64,000 nt of DNA, taken from assembly GCA_003024785.1 (NCBI GenBank), contig PUQB01000299.1:211597-275596 (forward strand), read 5' to 3'. Made by a program: the position numbers and the translations under genes. Of the stretch, positions 1 through 13,258 are shown in pieces; positions within the stretch are counted from its first letter, which is position 1, and each line of letters starts with the position of its first letter. Under the pieces are notes generated by a model. The model saw only the letters and a list, made by a program, of their open reading frames with translations, ran no database searches and was not told the origin of the DNA. Origin of the DNA: Selaginella tamariscina. Lineage: Eukaryota > Streptophyta > Lycopodiopsida > Selaginellales > Selaginellaceae.

Positions 1-187
1 ATAGACATCTTGCAGAAGTAAGATGGAGATGCATATGTACAGCTAATATTCAGAATTATGTTTAACATATAATAGTTATATGTCGTGCACAGAAATGGCG
101 TCTTATGTATTCTAGTGGGATCGGTCTTTCATAAATATATTGTATATACAAGTTTTGATTATTCATTTACTTATTTATTTCATTCAG

Positions 188-3100
188 GTGGATAAAATGC
201 TGTCATTTAGTGTTCTTACGCCTTACTATAGTGAGTCCGTTCTTTACAATAAGGACGACCTCGTCAGGGAAAATGAAGAGGGAGTTTCTATTCTGTTTTA
301 CCTTCAGAAAATCTTTCCGGGTTCGTTTTCTAATAACTCTATATACGTACATACATGCACAAACACAGATGTGAAACACTTCTATATATGCATATTTTGC
401 ACATGTTGATGTACACACATACACAGATGTATATCATATCTCATTTCATAATGAATTATCGTAGTCATTAATATCTCTTGTGGAAATGTTTGAACTAAAA
501 CCATTAAATTAATATATTGATGACGTACATCTCTTTGTATATATACACACAAATGTGACAATGTGCCGATGCGATATCGCTCCCCTATTCGAATATATAA
601 AACAATTTCAATAGTTCCCTACTAACGATTAAGAAAGATGTTATTATTGATAAACTATACATAATACCATAATTAACAGTATTACTTACGTTAACTTATG
701 CAGACGAATGGACCAATTTTTTAGAGAGAATTCTAGTTGACGGCATTAAAGAGGCTGATTTATGGACAACAGACAAGGGTTTAGAACTTCGTCTTTGGCC
801 TCTTACCGTGGGCAAACTCTTGCACGTACTGTACGTGGAATGATGTATTATAACAGGTAAGTTCTATATATTTCATAATAGGTCTGTCATTTATGGGGTA
901 AGTTATCTTTATATACGACGACTTATATTGAATTCACGATTTATCTAGGGCATTGCAAATGCTAGCCTTTCTGGATTCGGCATCGGAGAATGAGCTGAAA
1001 GGTTACCGTGAACTGCTGTCACGCGCTTCAAGCATGCAAGAGGGTACGCACTCTCTCTATCACACACACACACACACACACGTGTGAGTGTGTGTGCGTG
1101 TGGTATATAATGTACACATTTGTCCATATATGTATGTGTATACCAATCAATATAATAGTAAGAGAACAAATTACTGGCTGATATCTGAGTTCACTCTTTC
1201 AGATAGCATAAATACTACACACATTCAACGTGATTCATTTGGTAGTGGGGAACTATATAAACAGGAACAGTACCGTGCAACAGCCAACATGAAGTTCACG
1301 TACGTTGTAACTTGTCAGATATACGGTGCACAGAAAGCTAAAGGGTTGCAAGTAGCAGAAGATATACAATTCCTAATGAAGAAACACGAGCCTCTACGTA
1401 TTGCATATGTAGACGAAATTGGTGGGAGAGACTCCAAGTTGTTTTTTTCGGTCCTAGTGAAGTACGATCCAGTAACCATGAGGGAGGTGGAAATCTACAG
1501 GTGCATATTTTTACATGTATATGCACGTTCCTTTACATACTCAAATACTATACATAGGCATTTGGTGTCGTGAAAAGAAATTAATACATTTATGTCAGGA
1601 TTCAACTGCCTGGTCAATTGAAGCTTGGTGAAGGGAAACCGGAGAACCAGAACCATGCAATCATTTTCACGAGGGGTGATGCTGTCCAGACCATTGACAT
1701 GAATCAGGTCTGTCTACACGTAGTACAGATAGTATACAGCTGTATACTGTACTATTGTATGTGGAGAACGAAATACAGTTGACACACACAAAGATATGCA
1801 CGCATCTGCACACAGATTTATACAGCAGATATTCATCTGTAGTATCTCACACCATATACTAGAAACTGTTTTTGTATATTTGTATATATTACGTATATAC
1901 ACGTACCTATAGTTGTATATGCATCTAGGTTGATTTACGTGCATTTATAACAGGATAACTACTTCGAGGAGGCATTGAAGATGAGGAATTTACTACAAGA
2001 GTTCACTCGCTATTATGGAATGAGAAAGCCAACAATTCTTGGTGTTCGAGAACACGTCTTCACCGGATCAGTCTCCTCTCTTGCACACTTCATGTCTTCT
2101 CAAGAAATGAGGTATACATAGGGTTCTCGTAAAGTACACATATATGCATACACATACATAACGTGCATTATAGAGGCATGATTTCAATATACTGTATCCT
2201 TGATATCTGTTTATTGCAGCTTTGTGACACTTGGACAACGTGTATTAGCGAACCCTCTCAAAGTACGTATGCATTACGGGCATCCGGACGTCTTTGATAG
2301 GCTGTGGTTCCTCTCTCGTGGAGGTATTAGTAAAGCCTCGCGAGTTATCAACATCAGTGAAGACATTTTTGCTGGATTCAACTGCACTCTACGTGGTGGT
2401 AACGTTACGCACCACGAGTATATACAGGTAAAATACACGTTAGCCATAATACATACATATCAAATATGTATAGCTGTAGCGAGATGCTTTGAGGCTATAT
2501 ACGTAGTAATCTAATAGCATATGGAACTATTTAGGTAACGTTTATAAGCTTTTGGTATTATAGATATATTTTGTTGTATATAATACAAAACATCTCTCTT
2601 TCTCTTTTCTCTTTCTCAATGCTAATATATGTGGACAGGTTGGTAAAGGGCGAGACGTGGGCCTTAATCAGATTGCTTTGTTCGAAGCAAAAGTTGCAAG
2701 TGGAAACGGGGAACAGACACTAAGCCGGGATGTATACAGACTTGGACACAGGCTCGACTTCTTCCGTATGCTTTCCTTCTATTATACGACTGTGGGCTTT
2801 TACGTGAGCAACCTGCTTGTGGTGCTCACAGTTTACGCTTTTCTCTGGGGCCGTGTTTATCTTGCACTTAGCGGAGTTGAACGAGGTATGGTATAATGCA
2901 GCACTTCCATTTTTGTTACGAACGTGTTAGACTCGTGATAGCATAATGTATAGTATTTAATATACGAACCTTGTATAATAACGTATGATTACTTTACTGA
3001 CTTCCAGCGAATAGTCTTGTAAATCACGTACGGTAGGTGTATATGCTTATTAAGTACAACTAAATGGTATAGCATATTGTATACAGTTCTGATATATGTA

Positions 3101-5633
3101 CTTATAGAATAAGTAGAGAGGGTACTGTATATATATATATACTGCATATTATATATTATGCATTCTACATTCTATATACTAAGCGATTGTGTTGTATCTT
3201 TATTCGATAGGACTTTTATCCGATGCAAATAGCAATGCGGCGTTAACGGCAGCATTAAACCAGCAGTTTGTAGTTCAAATGGGAATATTCACAGCACTTC
3301 CCATGATCGTGGAGAATGCAATTGAGTTTGGTTTCTTGACGGCAATATGGGACTTCTTCACAATGCAGCTACAGCTCGCTTCTATGTTCTTTACTTTCTC
3401 TATGGGGACCAAGGCTCACTATTTTGGTAGAACTCTTCTTCACGGAGGTGCCAAGGTATGTATATATATATGTTTATGGGGTTTATGGCCATACATTGTA
3501 CACACACACAATATATATCGAGTACATAAGGTTTATTTATGTACATATGTTTTGCTACAGTACCGGGCAACAGGGCGAGGATTCGTGGTCCGACATGAGC
3601 GTTTTGCAGAATATACAGACTGTACTCCAGAAGCCACTTTGTAAAGGCACTCGAACTCATACTTCTTCTTGTCATATACCATGCGTACGGTTCCTTCAGT
3701 ACAGACACCGTCGTATACACTTCTCACCTTCTCCAGCTGGTTCATGGCATTAACATGGATTATGGCACCGTTTGTGTTTAACCCCTCGGGATTTGATTGG
3801 TTAAAGACAGTTGATGATTATGAAGATTTTGTCAACTGGATATTCTACAGAGGTGGGGTGTTAGACAAGGGTGAACAAAGCTGGGAGTCTTGGTGGGATG
3901 AAGAACAGGACCATCTTCGTACTACAGGTGTGCGTGCGTGCATGTGTGTGTTTACTTGTACTTGTTGGCTGAAGTATGGTACTTATATATGGTATATTAT
4001 GCACATTCCTTTACTGTAACGGGTGGGTAATATCACTTAAGTATTACATTGTTGTGTTTGGCTTGCATATAATGTAATATAAATATACCTACAAAATGTT
4101 ATAATTGTGGTTGTATATTATAGCTTTCTAGATATATAAAATATATGATTATTATCGTTAATGATCTATGTAAGGTGTGTAAGATATATTGTACATCGAT
4201 ATATGTTGTATACATGTTATCAGTTGCGCATTGTTAATAATATGTCTGACATATTTGTTGCATGTTATTAGGCTTCTGGGGAAAGGTTTTCGAAGTTGTT
4301 TTTGCACTACGGTTCTTTTTCTTCCAATATGGAATTGTGTACCAGCTGGGAATTGCCAACCATAGCACAAGCATATTGGTATATCTTCTTTCGTGGATTT
4401 ACGTCCTGGTGGCCTTTTTGCTGCACAAGATTTTATCATTCGCTCATGAGAAGTACGCTACTAAGGAACACTTGACTTACCGGGCAATCCAGGTATGTTT
4501 TCCAATGCACGGGTTATATTCATTTACAGAGTTATAACACTATATATGGTTGTCTTTATGAGGCTTACTCATATTGACTTATACATCTGTTGCATATAAT
4601 GTGTTTTCTTTATGTAGTTACTCCAGAATATTCTATAGTATGACTTTGCGTTTTATACATACTGGAAGGCTATACTATATGATATATGTAACATGTACAG
4701 CTATGTTATATAGATGCTCCTCTATTCTATATGACAATGGGGGAGATTATTTGATTGCGTAATATGTATAGTTATATTTTTGTTCTTGTATATTTTATTC
4801 AGTTCTGTTTATCGCTATATGACATTTATTGTATATTATATATTTATACGAGAAGCTACATATATCTTGTTACAGGCGTTGGCTCTGCTCTTCACTATCC
4901 TGGTGCTGCTTATTTTAATTGAGCTGACGAGCTTCAGATTCTCGGACTTAATTGTCAGTTTGATTGCATTTCTTCCCACTGGTTGGGGAATGCTGCAGAT
5001 TGCACAGGTAATAATTTATATTAGATACACATGGATATTGACATATAAATATGTAAAAAGCATCGTATATTATGTTTCTGTGTTGCCTAAATGTAATGTA
5101 CTTATGCACTCTACGTGTATATGTTTCGTTATTATATATATATATATATATATATATAATCGTCTTTATGTTATATGTACTTTTATGACAGTTATGCAAT
5201 GATCATTATGCACGTCTATTTATGTAAATCATTACCTTGGTTTATACAATGTAATGTTCGCGGCACCCCATTTTAAATGGATTTAATCAGCTGAAGAGAC
5301 ACAGTCACACACACGCACATACTCTTTCATTTAGTATGTCCGTTTATGCCGAAGAGAGAGCGAGAGACAGTATATGATTGTGTATATATATGTATTAAAT
5401 GTGTGTAGGTACTGAGGAGGCCGTATTTGGAGAAGACGGGAATGTGGCCAACAGTGGTGACAGTTGCCAGGCTATACGAGCTTGGAATTGGAGTGATAGT
5501 TTTACTACCCACTGCGATTCTATCGTGGTTGCCTGGCTTCCAAGCAATGCAAACAAGGATTCTATTCAACCAGGCATTTAGCAGAGGCCTTCAGATCTCC
5601 AGGATACTTGTTGGCAAGAGACCGAGTCATTAA
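188..5633 (+). CDS. Callose synthase (glucan synthase-like, GT48), C-terminal part, 13 exons
   Basis: A plasma-membrane 1,3-beta-glucan (callose) synthase that polymerises UDP-glucose. The window holds the C-terminal half, about 800 residues; the 5' exons lie upstream. Exons read by eye: 188-320, 704-855, 949-1043, 1203-1500, 1599-1707, 1954-2111, 2220-2427, 2639-2885, 3211-3455, 3561-3927, 4272-4492, 4876-5007, 5409-5633 (stop TAA), all with GT-AG introns. Family hallmarks include MLSFSVLTPYYSE, VTCQIYGAQK, IIFTRGDAVQTIDMNQDNYF, GVREHVFTGSVSSLAHFMS and LGQRVLANPLKVRMHYGHPD in the catalytic region. A run of hydrophobic membrane segments follows (for example NLLVVLTVYAFLWG and LLFTILVLLILIE). 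The protein ends in GKRPSH. Two apparent 1-nt deletions break the frame, near 797-799 (before SYRGQTL) and near 3609-3614 (before RLYSRSHF). Both are flanked by strongly conserved sequence, so sequencing error or a recent pseudogene is possible. Confidence 0.93.
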
Positions 5634-7552
5634 GCAGGTTAGTGCTACATGTGTATCTGTTCTCTCTTAGCGTGTCTCTCTCTTAAAGCTTTATATATGT
5701 GTGTGTGCGTGCTTGTATAGATGTATATGTATATATACATGCATATGATACATGAGTTCTCTAGTAAAAGTCAATATACATGCAATTCTGTATGTATTTA
5801 TGTGTGTGATATTTGTTTCCATAATTCATACCCACCGTGGGCAAACAAGCTACATGGAAACCTTTATATAAACTTTGTGTCAGTATATACATATTAATCC
5901 ATATTTTTTGCATTTGGTCTAATGGTCGACTGTGGGTGACACACACACACACACATATATATAATACACGAGAGGTCCTCTCTTTACACACAGATCCATG
6001 GATAACAAAACAGATACATAACATGCATATAGATAGATGAAGACACACACACATGCATATACTAGGTAGTATGTATATATATCACATTCATAGATATTTT
6101 GAAGTTTATCGAACGTTTTATATTTACAGATTGAGGACTTCAAAAAACTCGAACTCGGATGTTAAAGTTACGGTACACAGGATTACTTTATTTAAGTGGA
6201 TTATTCGTTGGTAACACGGTTTTGGACCAGTGTTTAAGGTATATTTAACAAAGTAATAATCGTTTTTCTTCTCACAATTTCATTTACGTATGCATTCAAA
6301 CAGGAGAGCACAATAAATCTAAATACATTGAAGAATTTACATCTTAATATGAATTCCTTCTCAAATTGAAGAGAATTTTTTTTTTTAAATTGATTTCATT
6401 AAAATTTTCTCACATGTCATAACACGTAATCATTCAAAATCTCTTTTAAAATGTATTGGATAAAAGAGGACTAAATACGGGACACTCGCAGAACTAAAAA
6501 CTGAAGTAAGTTAGAGTTTATAATATATAAGAGTTTTGATGTAAATACATTTTCCTTTAAAAAGTTTATTTTAAACTAATAAGAAATTATATGTGAATGA
6601 GATGCCTTTAACTCAATTTTAAAATAAAAATAAAAAGTTTTCATATGAAACGCATTCTACTTATTTAAGTGAAAAATCAGTATGAAAACAAACGATTAGA
6701 GAAACAAGGAAAAAATGTATACATGGATATGTAACTTACTATGTTTTTAAATTTCTATAAGTAACCTTAAGTAAACTCATTGTGATATAAAGAACTAATA
6801 GAGATGTATTAAATCAAATTAATGAATTTAATAGGTTTTATGAATTAATGAATTTAAATAGATAACTTATTTATTTTTAAAACATTGTTTACATAATGAA
6901 TGGATAAAAGCATTTAAATGAAAGTATCCGATTGATTACTGTAAATTAAATTAATGAATTTAAATGAATTATTAATGAATTTCTCATATGTTAAATGCAT
7001 TATTATTATTTAAATAACGTTTGCCACAATTATAAATTATTTATTCACGATATATAAATTATAAGGTTAAAACATAGGTTAAATAGAAGCATATAAAAAT
7101 ATATTCCTAGAATATTAGCTCCCTTGATGATATATGTACAATTTAAAGTATAAAGTGTATTTTGCGCCTTCGGGCCGCACTATGTGTTGTACACTTCCAT
7201 ATAGTTCCGTACCATTGTTCCTTAGTTTGAGGAGTCATTCGAGCACATGTTCATGGTGTAAAAATTTCTCTTGCTAAGCTCTACTGTACACATTCTTATT
7301 CTCATAAAAAAAAACTCCAGCTTGTCAAGTCAACAAAGATGCAATTGATTATACCACAGACACACAAGTTTAAAGAATATTTTGTTTTGCATTCTAACAA
7401 TAAAAAAAAATTGATATCATAATATCAACATATTATTATAAATATTATATACTATATAAAAATGTCTTTATTCAAGTCATGCAAACGGTCAAATGACCTT
7501 ATAAACACGTTGACTGACATGTACTTTTCTATATAGAGAGAGAAAATATATA
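5634..7552. other. AT-rich intergenic region
   Basis: About 1.9 kb downstream of the callose synthase stop. It holds the 3' flank of that gene, short CA and TA microsatellites (for example around 5939-5962) and long A/T-rich stretches with repeats of the type AATGAATTTAAAT near 6820-7000. I see no supported gene, RNA or terminal repeat in it. Confidence 0.7.
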
Positions 7553-8099
7553 TAGGGGTCGTTGGTCCCTCCCCACCAAGGCCTTTTGCTACTAGTCCTG
7601 CGCATCCCACCTCTGAGACTTCGTGCCCTACTTCTATTAAGGAATGTCCTTGCCAAGGCTCTTCCCTCCCCCATTGTTGTGGTTGATCTCCTATCAGCTA
7701 TGGCCGTGAGTATTCTCGGTTGAGGCCGGGGCTGGTACAAGGCTGCTGCTTCGATCCACTATCGGGCTTGGGTCGGGCTCGCTTAGTAGATGTGTTTTTG
7801 GCCATGGTGTATCCAGGTGGCTCCTCCAAAATTGCAAAGGTGATCGATGAATCGGTCCTTGTGCTCCCACATTGTGTTTGTATTGTTTTGGGCTTCGGGC
7901 GCTCCCCTTGCGACCCTTGGTCTACCCATGTGGTGCCTGCCTTGTTGGGGGTCCTCCCGCCTTATGTGGCCCAAACCTGGTGGACAAGCGCAAAAGGCCA
8001 TTGTTTCACTGTCGTCCAATCCTTCGTGCCTGCCTGGTGCAAAGTGTTTGAGAGCTCTGAATCGCTATGCATGTGCCTGGACTTGCCTTGCAGCCACAG

Positions 8100-8545
8100 A
8101 TCTTAGTCCCCTCTTGGTGCAAAATCTTATTTACTGGTGCTCCCAATCATGTTGTACCTTCACACTCTTGAGCCATGGGCGACCAAGAAACAGGTTGAAT
8201 CCCCCTCCGGTGTGCATGTCAAGGATGACAATGTTTACCCAAAATTTGACAGCTTGGATCTCAACTTCTACTGCCCTTAGGATACCCTTTGGTGTTACCT
8301 CGGCTTAATTTGCCATGTGTACATAGAAGGGAGTTGGCTTTGGGGTTGGCATACTCAGTTCATGATGGAGTCTCATTAACATAATGTTCATTGCCGACCC
8401 TCCGTCTATAATCACATCGTTGATTGTGTAGCTAGCCATCCAAATCGGAATGGATGGCACATCGTCCACAAAGTCCACTATGGTTGTGGTGCCTCTTGGC
8501 TGGGGCCAAACTAATCCTTGTGGCCGAGTCCCGTACAGCATGGTT
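8100..8545 (-). pseudogene. Gypsy aspartic protease region (family A), degraded
   Basis: Retroviral-type aspartic protease, which processes the polyprotein. On the minus strand the block MASYTINDVIIDGGSAMNIM gives the active-site D-G-G-S turn. Downstream, VNIVILDMHTGGGFN leads into FLGRPWLKSVKVQHDW, which resembles the LGRPWL motif at the protease C-terminus. The same order with the same wording occurs in the plus-strand copy at 48.49-48.78 kb, supporting the assignment to one family. Stop codons interrupt the frame. Confidence 0.65.
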
Positions 8546-8954
8546 GGAATAAGTGGCCCTTCTTATTCTGTCGATGCCCTGGCCTCTCCTATGCTGCGGG
8601 CAAGGAGTTCCCGCCTCCTCGATGTTCCCCTCGATCCTTGGCTCTAGTTGGGCTTCACCGGTCCTGGAGCGGTTAGTACGTTGGTTTGCTTTCTTACCCA
8701 CTGCTTCAACACTAAGGGTTTTGCTGCTCGTGCCTTCTTGTTCTCCTAGTTCCACGCCCGTGCAGTCGACTTATTTTGTTCGCTAGGGGGACCTGTGGTG
8801 TTATGGTCATCCCGTCATCTTGACATGGTAGTAATACCATTATTTGGTTTGCCTGCAATGTGGGGATTAGTGTCGAGCCGGCGGGGGTTTGGCCATTTGC
8901 CGCCCTTGCGATGTCGGGTGCTTGTGCTTCCAGCATGGGTTTGATTAATGATAC

Positions 8955-9930
8955 TCAGGAGCACCGGTAGAGTGGGTGCGAACCACCACATAGCGTGCAC
9001 GTCATCTCCTTGTGTTCTGGCCTCCTCTCTCTATTGTCGTACTTAGGTCTGTAGGGATGCCTCTCTCGGAAATGGGACATATGACTCTGGTCTCCTAACC
9101 ATGACCTCTTGCGAGGTTGGTTGCCTCCTTCTGCTCTACACCCATAACTCCTTAGGCCTTTTGCCTTCCGCTCCACCATCAATGTAGCTACCTATGGTAA
9201 CCTATTGCTTAGGAGTTCAGCCAGTTGATAGCAATTATCCGTGCTGTGGGATCCGCAGACATTACACACCTTGCAATATTTATCCCCATGCACAGAGTAT
9301 CCTAACTGGGTGAGAATTGTAGTTAGGTCTTCCTACTATGTTGTTGCCTTGTGGGCCTCCCTTCATTGTGATTGCTCGTGTCCCCTAGTTCCCAATCGTC
9401 TCTCCTTTCTAGTAAGCTTTGGGACATCTGAGAGGTTTTCCTCGTCCGTGGTGATATCATTTGCCCCCTCGGCATCTGATTTGTCATGCATCTTCTTCTC
9501 CTTGCATCTCTCCGACCGCAAGCCCTTTCAATACCACGTTGGGTCGACTAGGGCATCCCTTAGTTGGGCAATGTATCCCAGCATGCGAACCATGTATTCA
9601 TCAACTAACTTTCCCACTTTCTATTTTAAGCTAGTTAGCTTATGGATTACCTCTTCCTTGATCTTTTTCTCCCAAAAGATATCCAAAAATGCCCTTCGTG
9701 CGGTTTCCCAACGAGCTCCCTCGTTTACCTCATGGAATTGAATCCACCAGGTGTGTGCCTTTTTATCCAAAGTGCAAGCGAATGCACTTAGCTTCTTGTG
9801 GTTATCATTTATGCTCCTCAACTTGCATACTTGCTTGAACTTGTGTACATATTGATCTGTGTCTTCACCCTTTGCTCCACAAAACGCAGGTAAGGGCATT
9901 GTTAATGTGCTCTCCTACATCCGATTGAGC
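8955..9930 (-). pseudogene. Gypsy gag with zinc knuckle (family A), degraded
   Basis: Structural capsid/nucleocapsid protein of the family-A retroelement. The minus strand encodes a typical plant Gypsy gag core around 9,899-9,621: MPLPAFCGAKGEDTDQYVH, then KAHTWWIQFHEV, then ARRAFLDIFWEKKIKEEV. Further along, near 9,010-8,960, is a shortened zinc knuckle, CTLCGGSHPLYRC. Stop codons and frame changes separate these blocks, so the reading frame is not intact. Another minus-strand open stretch, 11,814-11,473, is rich in acidic residues and prolines and probably belongs to the gag leader, but I cannot assign it a domain. Confidence 0.7.
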
Positions 9931-10491
9931 GCGCGGGCTAGTAAGGTCACCAAATTGATTTCATAGCATCTCGTTGAGGCGGAGAGGTGCTCTAATCTGG
10001 GCCCTCCGCTTCGAATGTGCTATAGTCCATGTCCCGATATCTTACAGGTACCTTTTTCTTTCCTCACACCCCTACCCTCCGATTGAGGGTAGGTGACAAG
10101 GACGGGCTCCTCCCGGCTGTCCCTCGAGGGCCCCCTTTGCGAGACCAACCCAATGGCTAGTGGCGTAGCATACCTTAGATGGGCGGAATTCCATCGGCCA
10201 GCTGGTAACTTGGTAGGACCGTGCAACCCTGTGGGATCCCCTTGTGGTGTCGGAACGGTCGTGACTGTCGGGGCGGATTCTCCTCTCCCAGAGACAATAT
10301 CCCCTCGTCTCATGATGGTTGTGGCTCTATTGTGCGCCCCGGGTACGGTCTTGTTTGCCCAGGCGGATTTCCCTCGCCCTTGGATGGAATCCCCTCGTCA
10401 CTTGCCCAAAGTGACCACTATGTGGCCCCCCTTGTTGTTACCTCTTCTCAGTCTGTTAGCTTGTTGACATCCAATTGCCTTCACGTGGGTG

Positions 10492-11167
10492 TGGTTGACG
10501 GTGGTTTAACCACTGTTAGACCGCCAGCCGGAGTGGACAAGTGACGGGACGAAGCGCTGAGCAAGGAAGGTACCACATGTATGGACTGACTATGACAATT
10601 GTCAAGCGGTGGCGTAACTATACATAAATCCAATCGTCCGGATCAACTACCAAGGGTGCTTAGGACAACACATGTAAGGGAGGCACATAAATGTGACATA
10701 TAGGACTTTGTCACATGGTAGCAGACCAGTGAGGGAGTGCCACCTGTACCTAGGGTCTAGCACTAGGTGACCCACTATATAAGAAGGAAGGCTGGTAGTG
10801 GGTCGAGGTCCTTCTAGTGGAGTTTCATCTTGTATCTTGCTTCACCTCCCTAAGGTAGTTTGTACTCAAGCAGGCACCATATATAATACATATTTCCTTC
10901 TGATCACCATCTCTCCGGTGATACTTCTTTTACTCCGCTCCTAGGCCCAACATACTCTGCCACCAAGTGGCGGCACTGCTCCAAGAGAACTTCCCCCACC
11001 CCTGTACACGGATCCTCATGGCGCCATTCAGCACCTTCCAGTACTCCCGAGGTAAGGCTGGCTAGCCGGTGTAGACCCTCGAGATTGGACACTATCCACA
11101 ACATCTTGGCAACCACCGAGGCTTCATAAGAAACACCACATCTGGCCTGTGAAGTCCCCAACGACCA
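10492..11167 (+). repeat. Solo LTR of Gypsy family A, with 5-bp target-site duplication
   Basis: A 676-bp LTR in plus orientation starting TGGTTGACGG and ending CCCCAACGACCA. It aligns along its whole length with the 3' LTR at 54,143-54,817. It is flanked by the direct repeat GGGTG at 10,487-10,491 and 11,168-11,172, as expected for an integration duplication. No internal region is attached, so this is a solo LTR left by LTR-LTR recombination. A TATATAAG box lies near 10,772. It sits in opposite orientation inside the minus-strand family-A element. Confidence 0.88.
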
Positions 11168-12083
11168 GGGTGGTCATCCCATGTGTAACCTGTCCTTTTG
11201 GAGCACTCACCTTGGCATGCTGTGTCGCTCAATCAACTGAACTCCTGGTGTGAAGGTTGTTTTATTAGTAATAAGTGCCCCTCCCTGCAGGGTCCTTTTG
11301 GATGAGGCTCTTTCTCCCCTCTTTTCGGGCATCCATGGTCCACCTACCTTACCTTGGTGGGTGATGACGGCCTTGGGTTTCCTACCTTGCGTCCCTCATG
11401 ACGTTGGCCATGCAGGACCTTTGGCTGACGTCCCCTATTGCTATCTGTGCTAATTTTGCCACCTCGAGATTCCTACCTCCAGCACATGCCTTCCCTCTCC
11501 TGGGGTTCTCTTGTGTGGGGTCTCCTTCCTCGTGGGTACTCATAGAACATGGGTTCGGCTCTCCGGTGTGGGGGCTTGTCGTAGCCGTCACTTTCACCTA
11601 TGTCAAGAGGAGGTGGAGGGCTTCCATCATCTTGCCACCCATCCCACTCTACATCGTAGGTCATTGCCAGGCACGGTCGCCGGTCCAAGTGCTGCTCATT
11701 CCCGCACATATCTACACTTGGAATGGCATCTGAATGTGCTGTGAGTTCTTCATACCTTTCTTCGTCGTTTGTGGCTTGCGACCACCTCTGATGCTGCTGT
11801 GCTGGGTTTACCACTTCTTGGAGGTTCAGCCATTGTCATGTTTGTATCGTTTCCTTAAGTTGGCGAGGCAAGTGCTGACTACGGCAGTCGGGGTGCCTCT
11901 CTGCCCTCCATTAACCTTTCTCAGCCCACTTGATTCATCCTCCTAGCCAAGTAGTACTCGCTAATTTCCAATTGTTCAAACGAGTTAATCTTGGCTCTCC
12001 GGTCTCTCCTTTGAGTTGCAACTCTACTTGCTATGGTGAACTCCATCCGTGTGTAATTACAATCCCTTCGTGGTCATCACAAA

Positions 12084-12563
12084 TGGTCATCGGGGACTCT
12101 GCATGTCAGATGTGGGGTGACTTACAAAGCCTTGGTGGTCGCCAGGACACTATTACTAGTGTCAGTCCTAGGAGTCCGCGCCGGCTAGCTAGCCTTTGTC
12201 ACAGGAGCATTAGGAGGTGCTATGATGTCCTCTACCCGGATGCCACAAGGGCCCATATATAGGTGTATAGGAGTTCCATTATGTGCAAGGCTGTTGCCCC
12301 CTTGATAGTAGGAGAGTAATTAGGAGAGATCCATGGACATAAGGAATATAGAGATATATATATACTGCCTAACTGAATACAGTGTGGCCCCAAAGAAGGT
12401 GACGCAAGATACAAATAAGAATATTGATTAGAAGGACTCCGACCCACTACTAGCCTTCTTACTTATATAGTGGGTAGACCATAGTTCTAAGTGGCACTTT
12501 GTCACTAGTTTGCCACCCTATGACAATGTCTTGCATGTAGCATTTAAGCGCTTCCCTCACGTG
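12084..12563 (-). repeat. 5' LTR of family A, first fragment
   Basis: This is the 3' part of a minus-orientation family-A LTR. Its left edge TGGTCATCGGGG corresponds to the reverse complement of the LTR end, and it includes the conserved GACTTACAAAGCCTTGGTGGT block and a TATA box in reverse (TTATATAGTGGG, about 12,463-12,474). It stops at 12,563, where the Gypsy element at 12,564 begins. The remainder of the LTR resumes at 18,869. Confidence 0.85.
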
Positions 12564-13166
12564 TGTCACGACCCGATACAGGATACAGGATTTTGGATAC
12601 AGGATACGGGTTGTAGAACTTTCCTACAGGATATTCCTACCAGGATTTCGGATATAGGATACAGTTGCAGGATATTCCTACAAGATATGCCACAGGATAT
12701 GCCTAGAGGATAAGGGACATGTGGACTCATCTTAGCCTCTGCATGCATGCAGTCACTTTGCATGCATGCAACCACTTTTAGCACTCATGCCTAGATTAGC
12801 TCTTGGAGTTGTGAGCATAAAAGCTCCAACCTAATTGTTGTACAATCAGTTACTATCAACACCAGTCTTACTACGATCAATCTTGTCTTGTCTTGTTCTT
12901 GTTTTGCTTCTTGTTCTCTCCTTTGTTCCTGGATCCTGTCCTTGATCCTATCTTGTTCCCGGATCCTGCCTGTTCTTGTCTTGTTCTTAGATCCTGTCCT
13001 CCACCTTCCTGTCTTGCTCCCGGATCCTATCCTGATCCTGTCTTGCTCCTGGATCTGTCATGTTCCTGTTCCTAGTTCATGTCCTGCTCTCGGTCCTGCT
13101 CCTGAGTCAAGCCTTCTTATTCTTGGAATCCTACTCTCTTCCTAGTTCCTGGATCGTGACTTGACA
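12564..13166 (+). repeat. 5' LTR of Gypsy family B
   Basis: 603 bp. It begins with clustered GATACAGGATACAGGAT motifs and has a segment of repeated CTTGTTCCTGGATCCTGTC-like words towards its 3' end (about 12,890-13,150). The pair LTR at 18,248-18,868 has the same internal order, with small differences in the number of short repeat words. Confidence 0.9.
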
Positions 13167-13258
13167 ATTTGATAGTAACTGCTTTCATAGCTCTTTGTTT
13201 CCCAGCTACCTTTTTTTCCTTGATTTTCCTTCGTTTTCCTCCTTTTTTTTCATAGATC

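Noticed and set aside
3424..3753. Separate small genes over exon 10 of callose synthase
   Set aside because: The overlapping short frames result from the apparent 1-nt deletion; the conserved protein continues across it.
10492..11167. 5' LTR of the minus-strand element
   Set aside because: Opposite orientation, own GGGTG target duplication and no attached internal region; it is a solo LTR inserted later.
7553..12083. GC-rich block as a bacterial insertion or organellar DNA
   Set aside because: Gag, zinc knuckle and protease of a plant Gypsy element and its LTRs explain the composition.
12888..13145. Cys/Leu/Pro-rich small proteins in the LTRs (also 18,572-19,006)
   Set aside because: Low-complexity translation of the TCCTG-word repeat inside LTRs; present in both LTRs and not conserved as protein.
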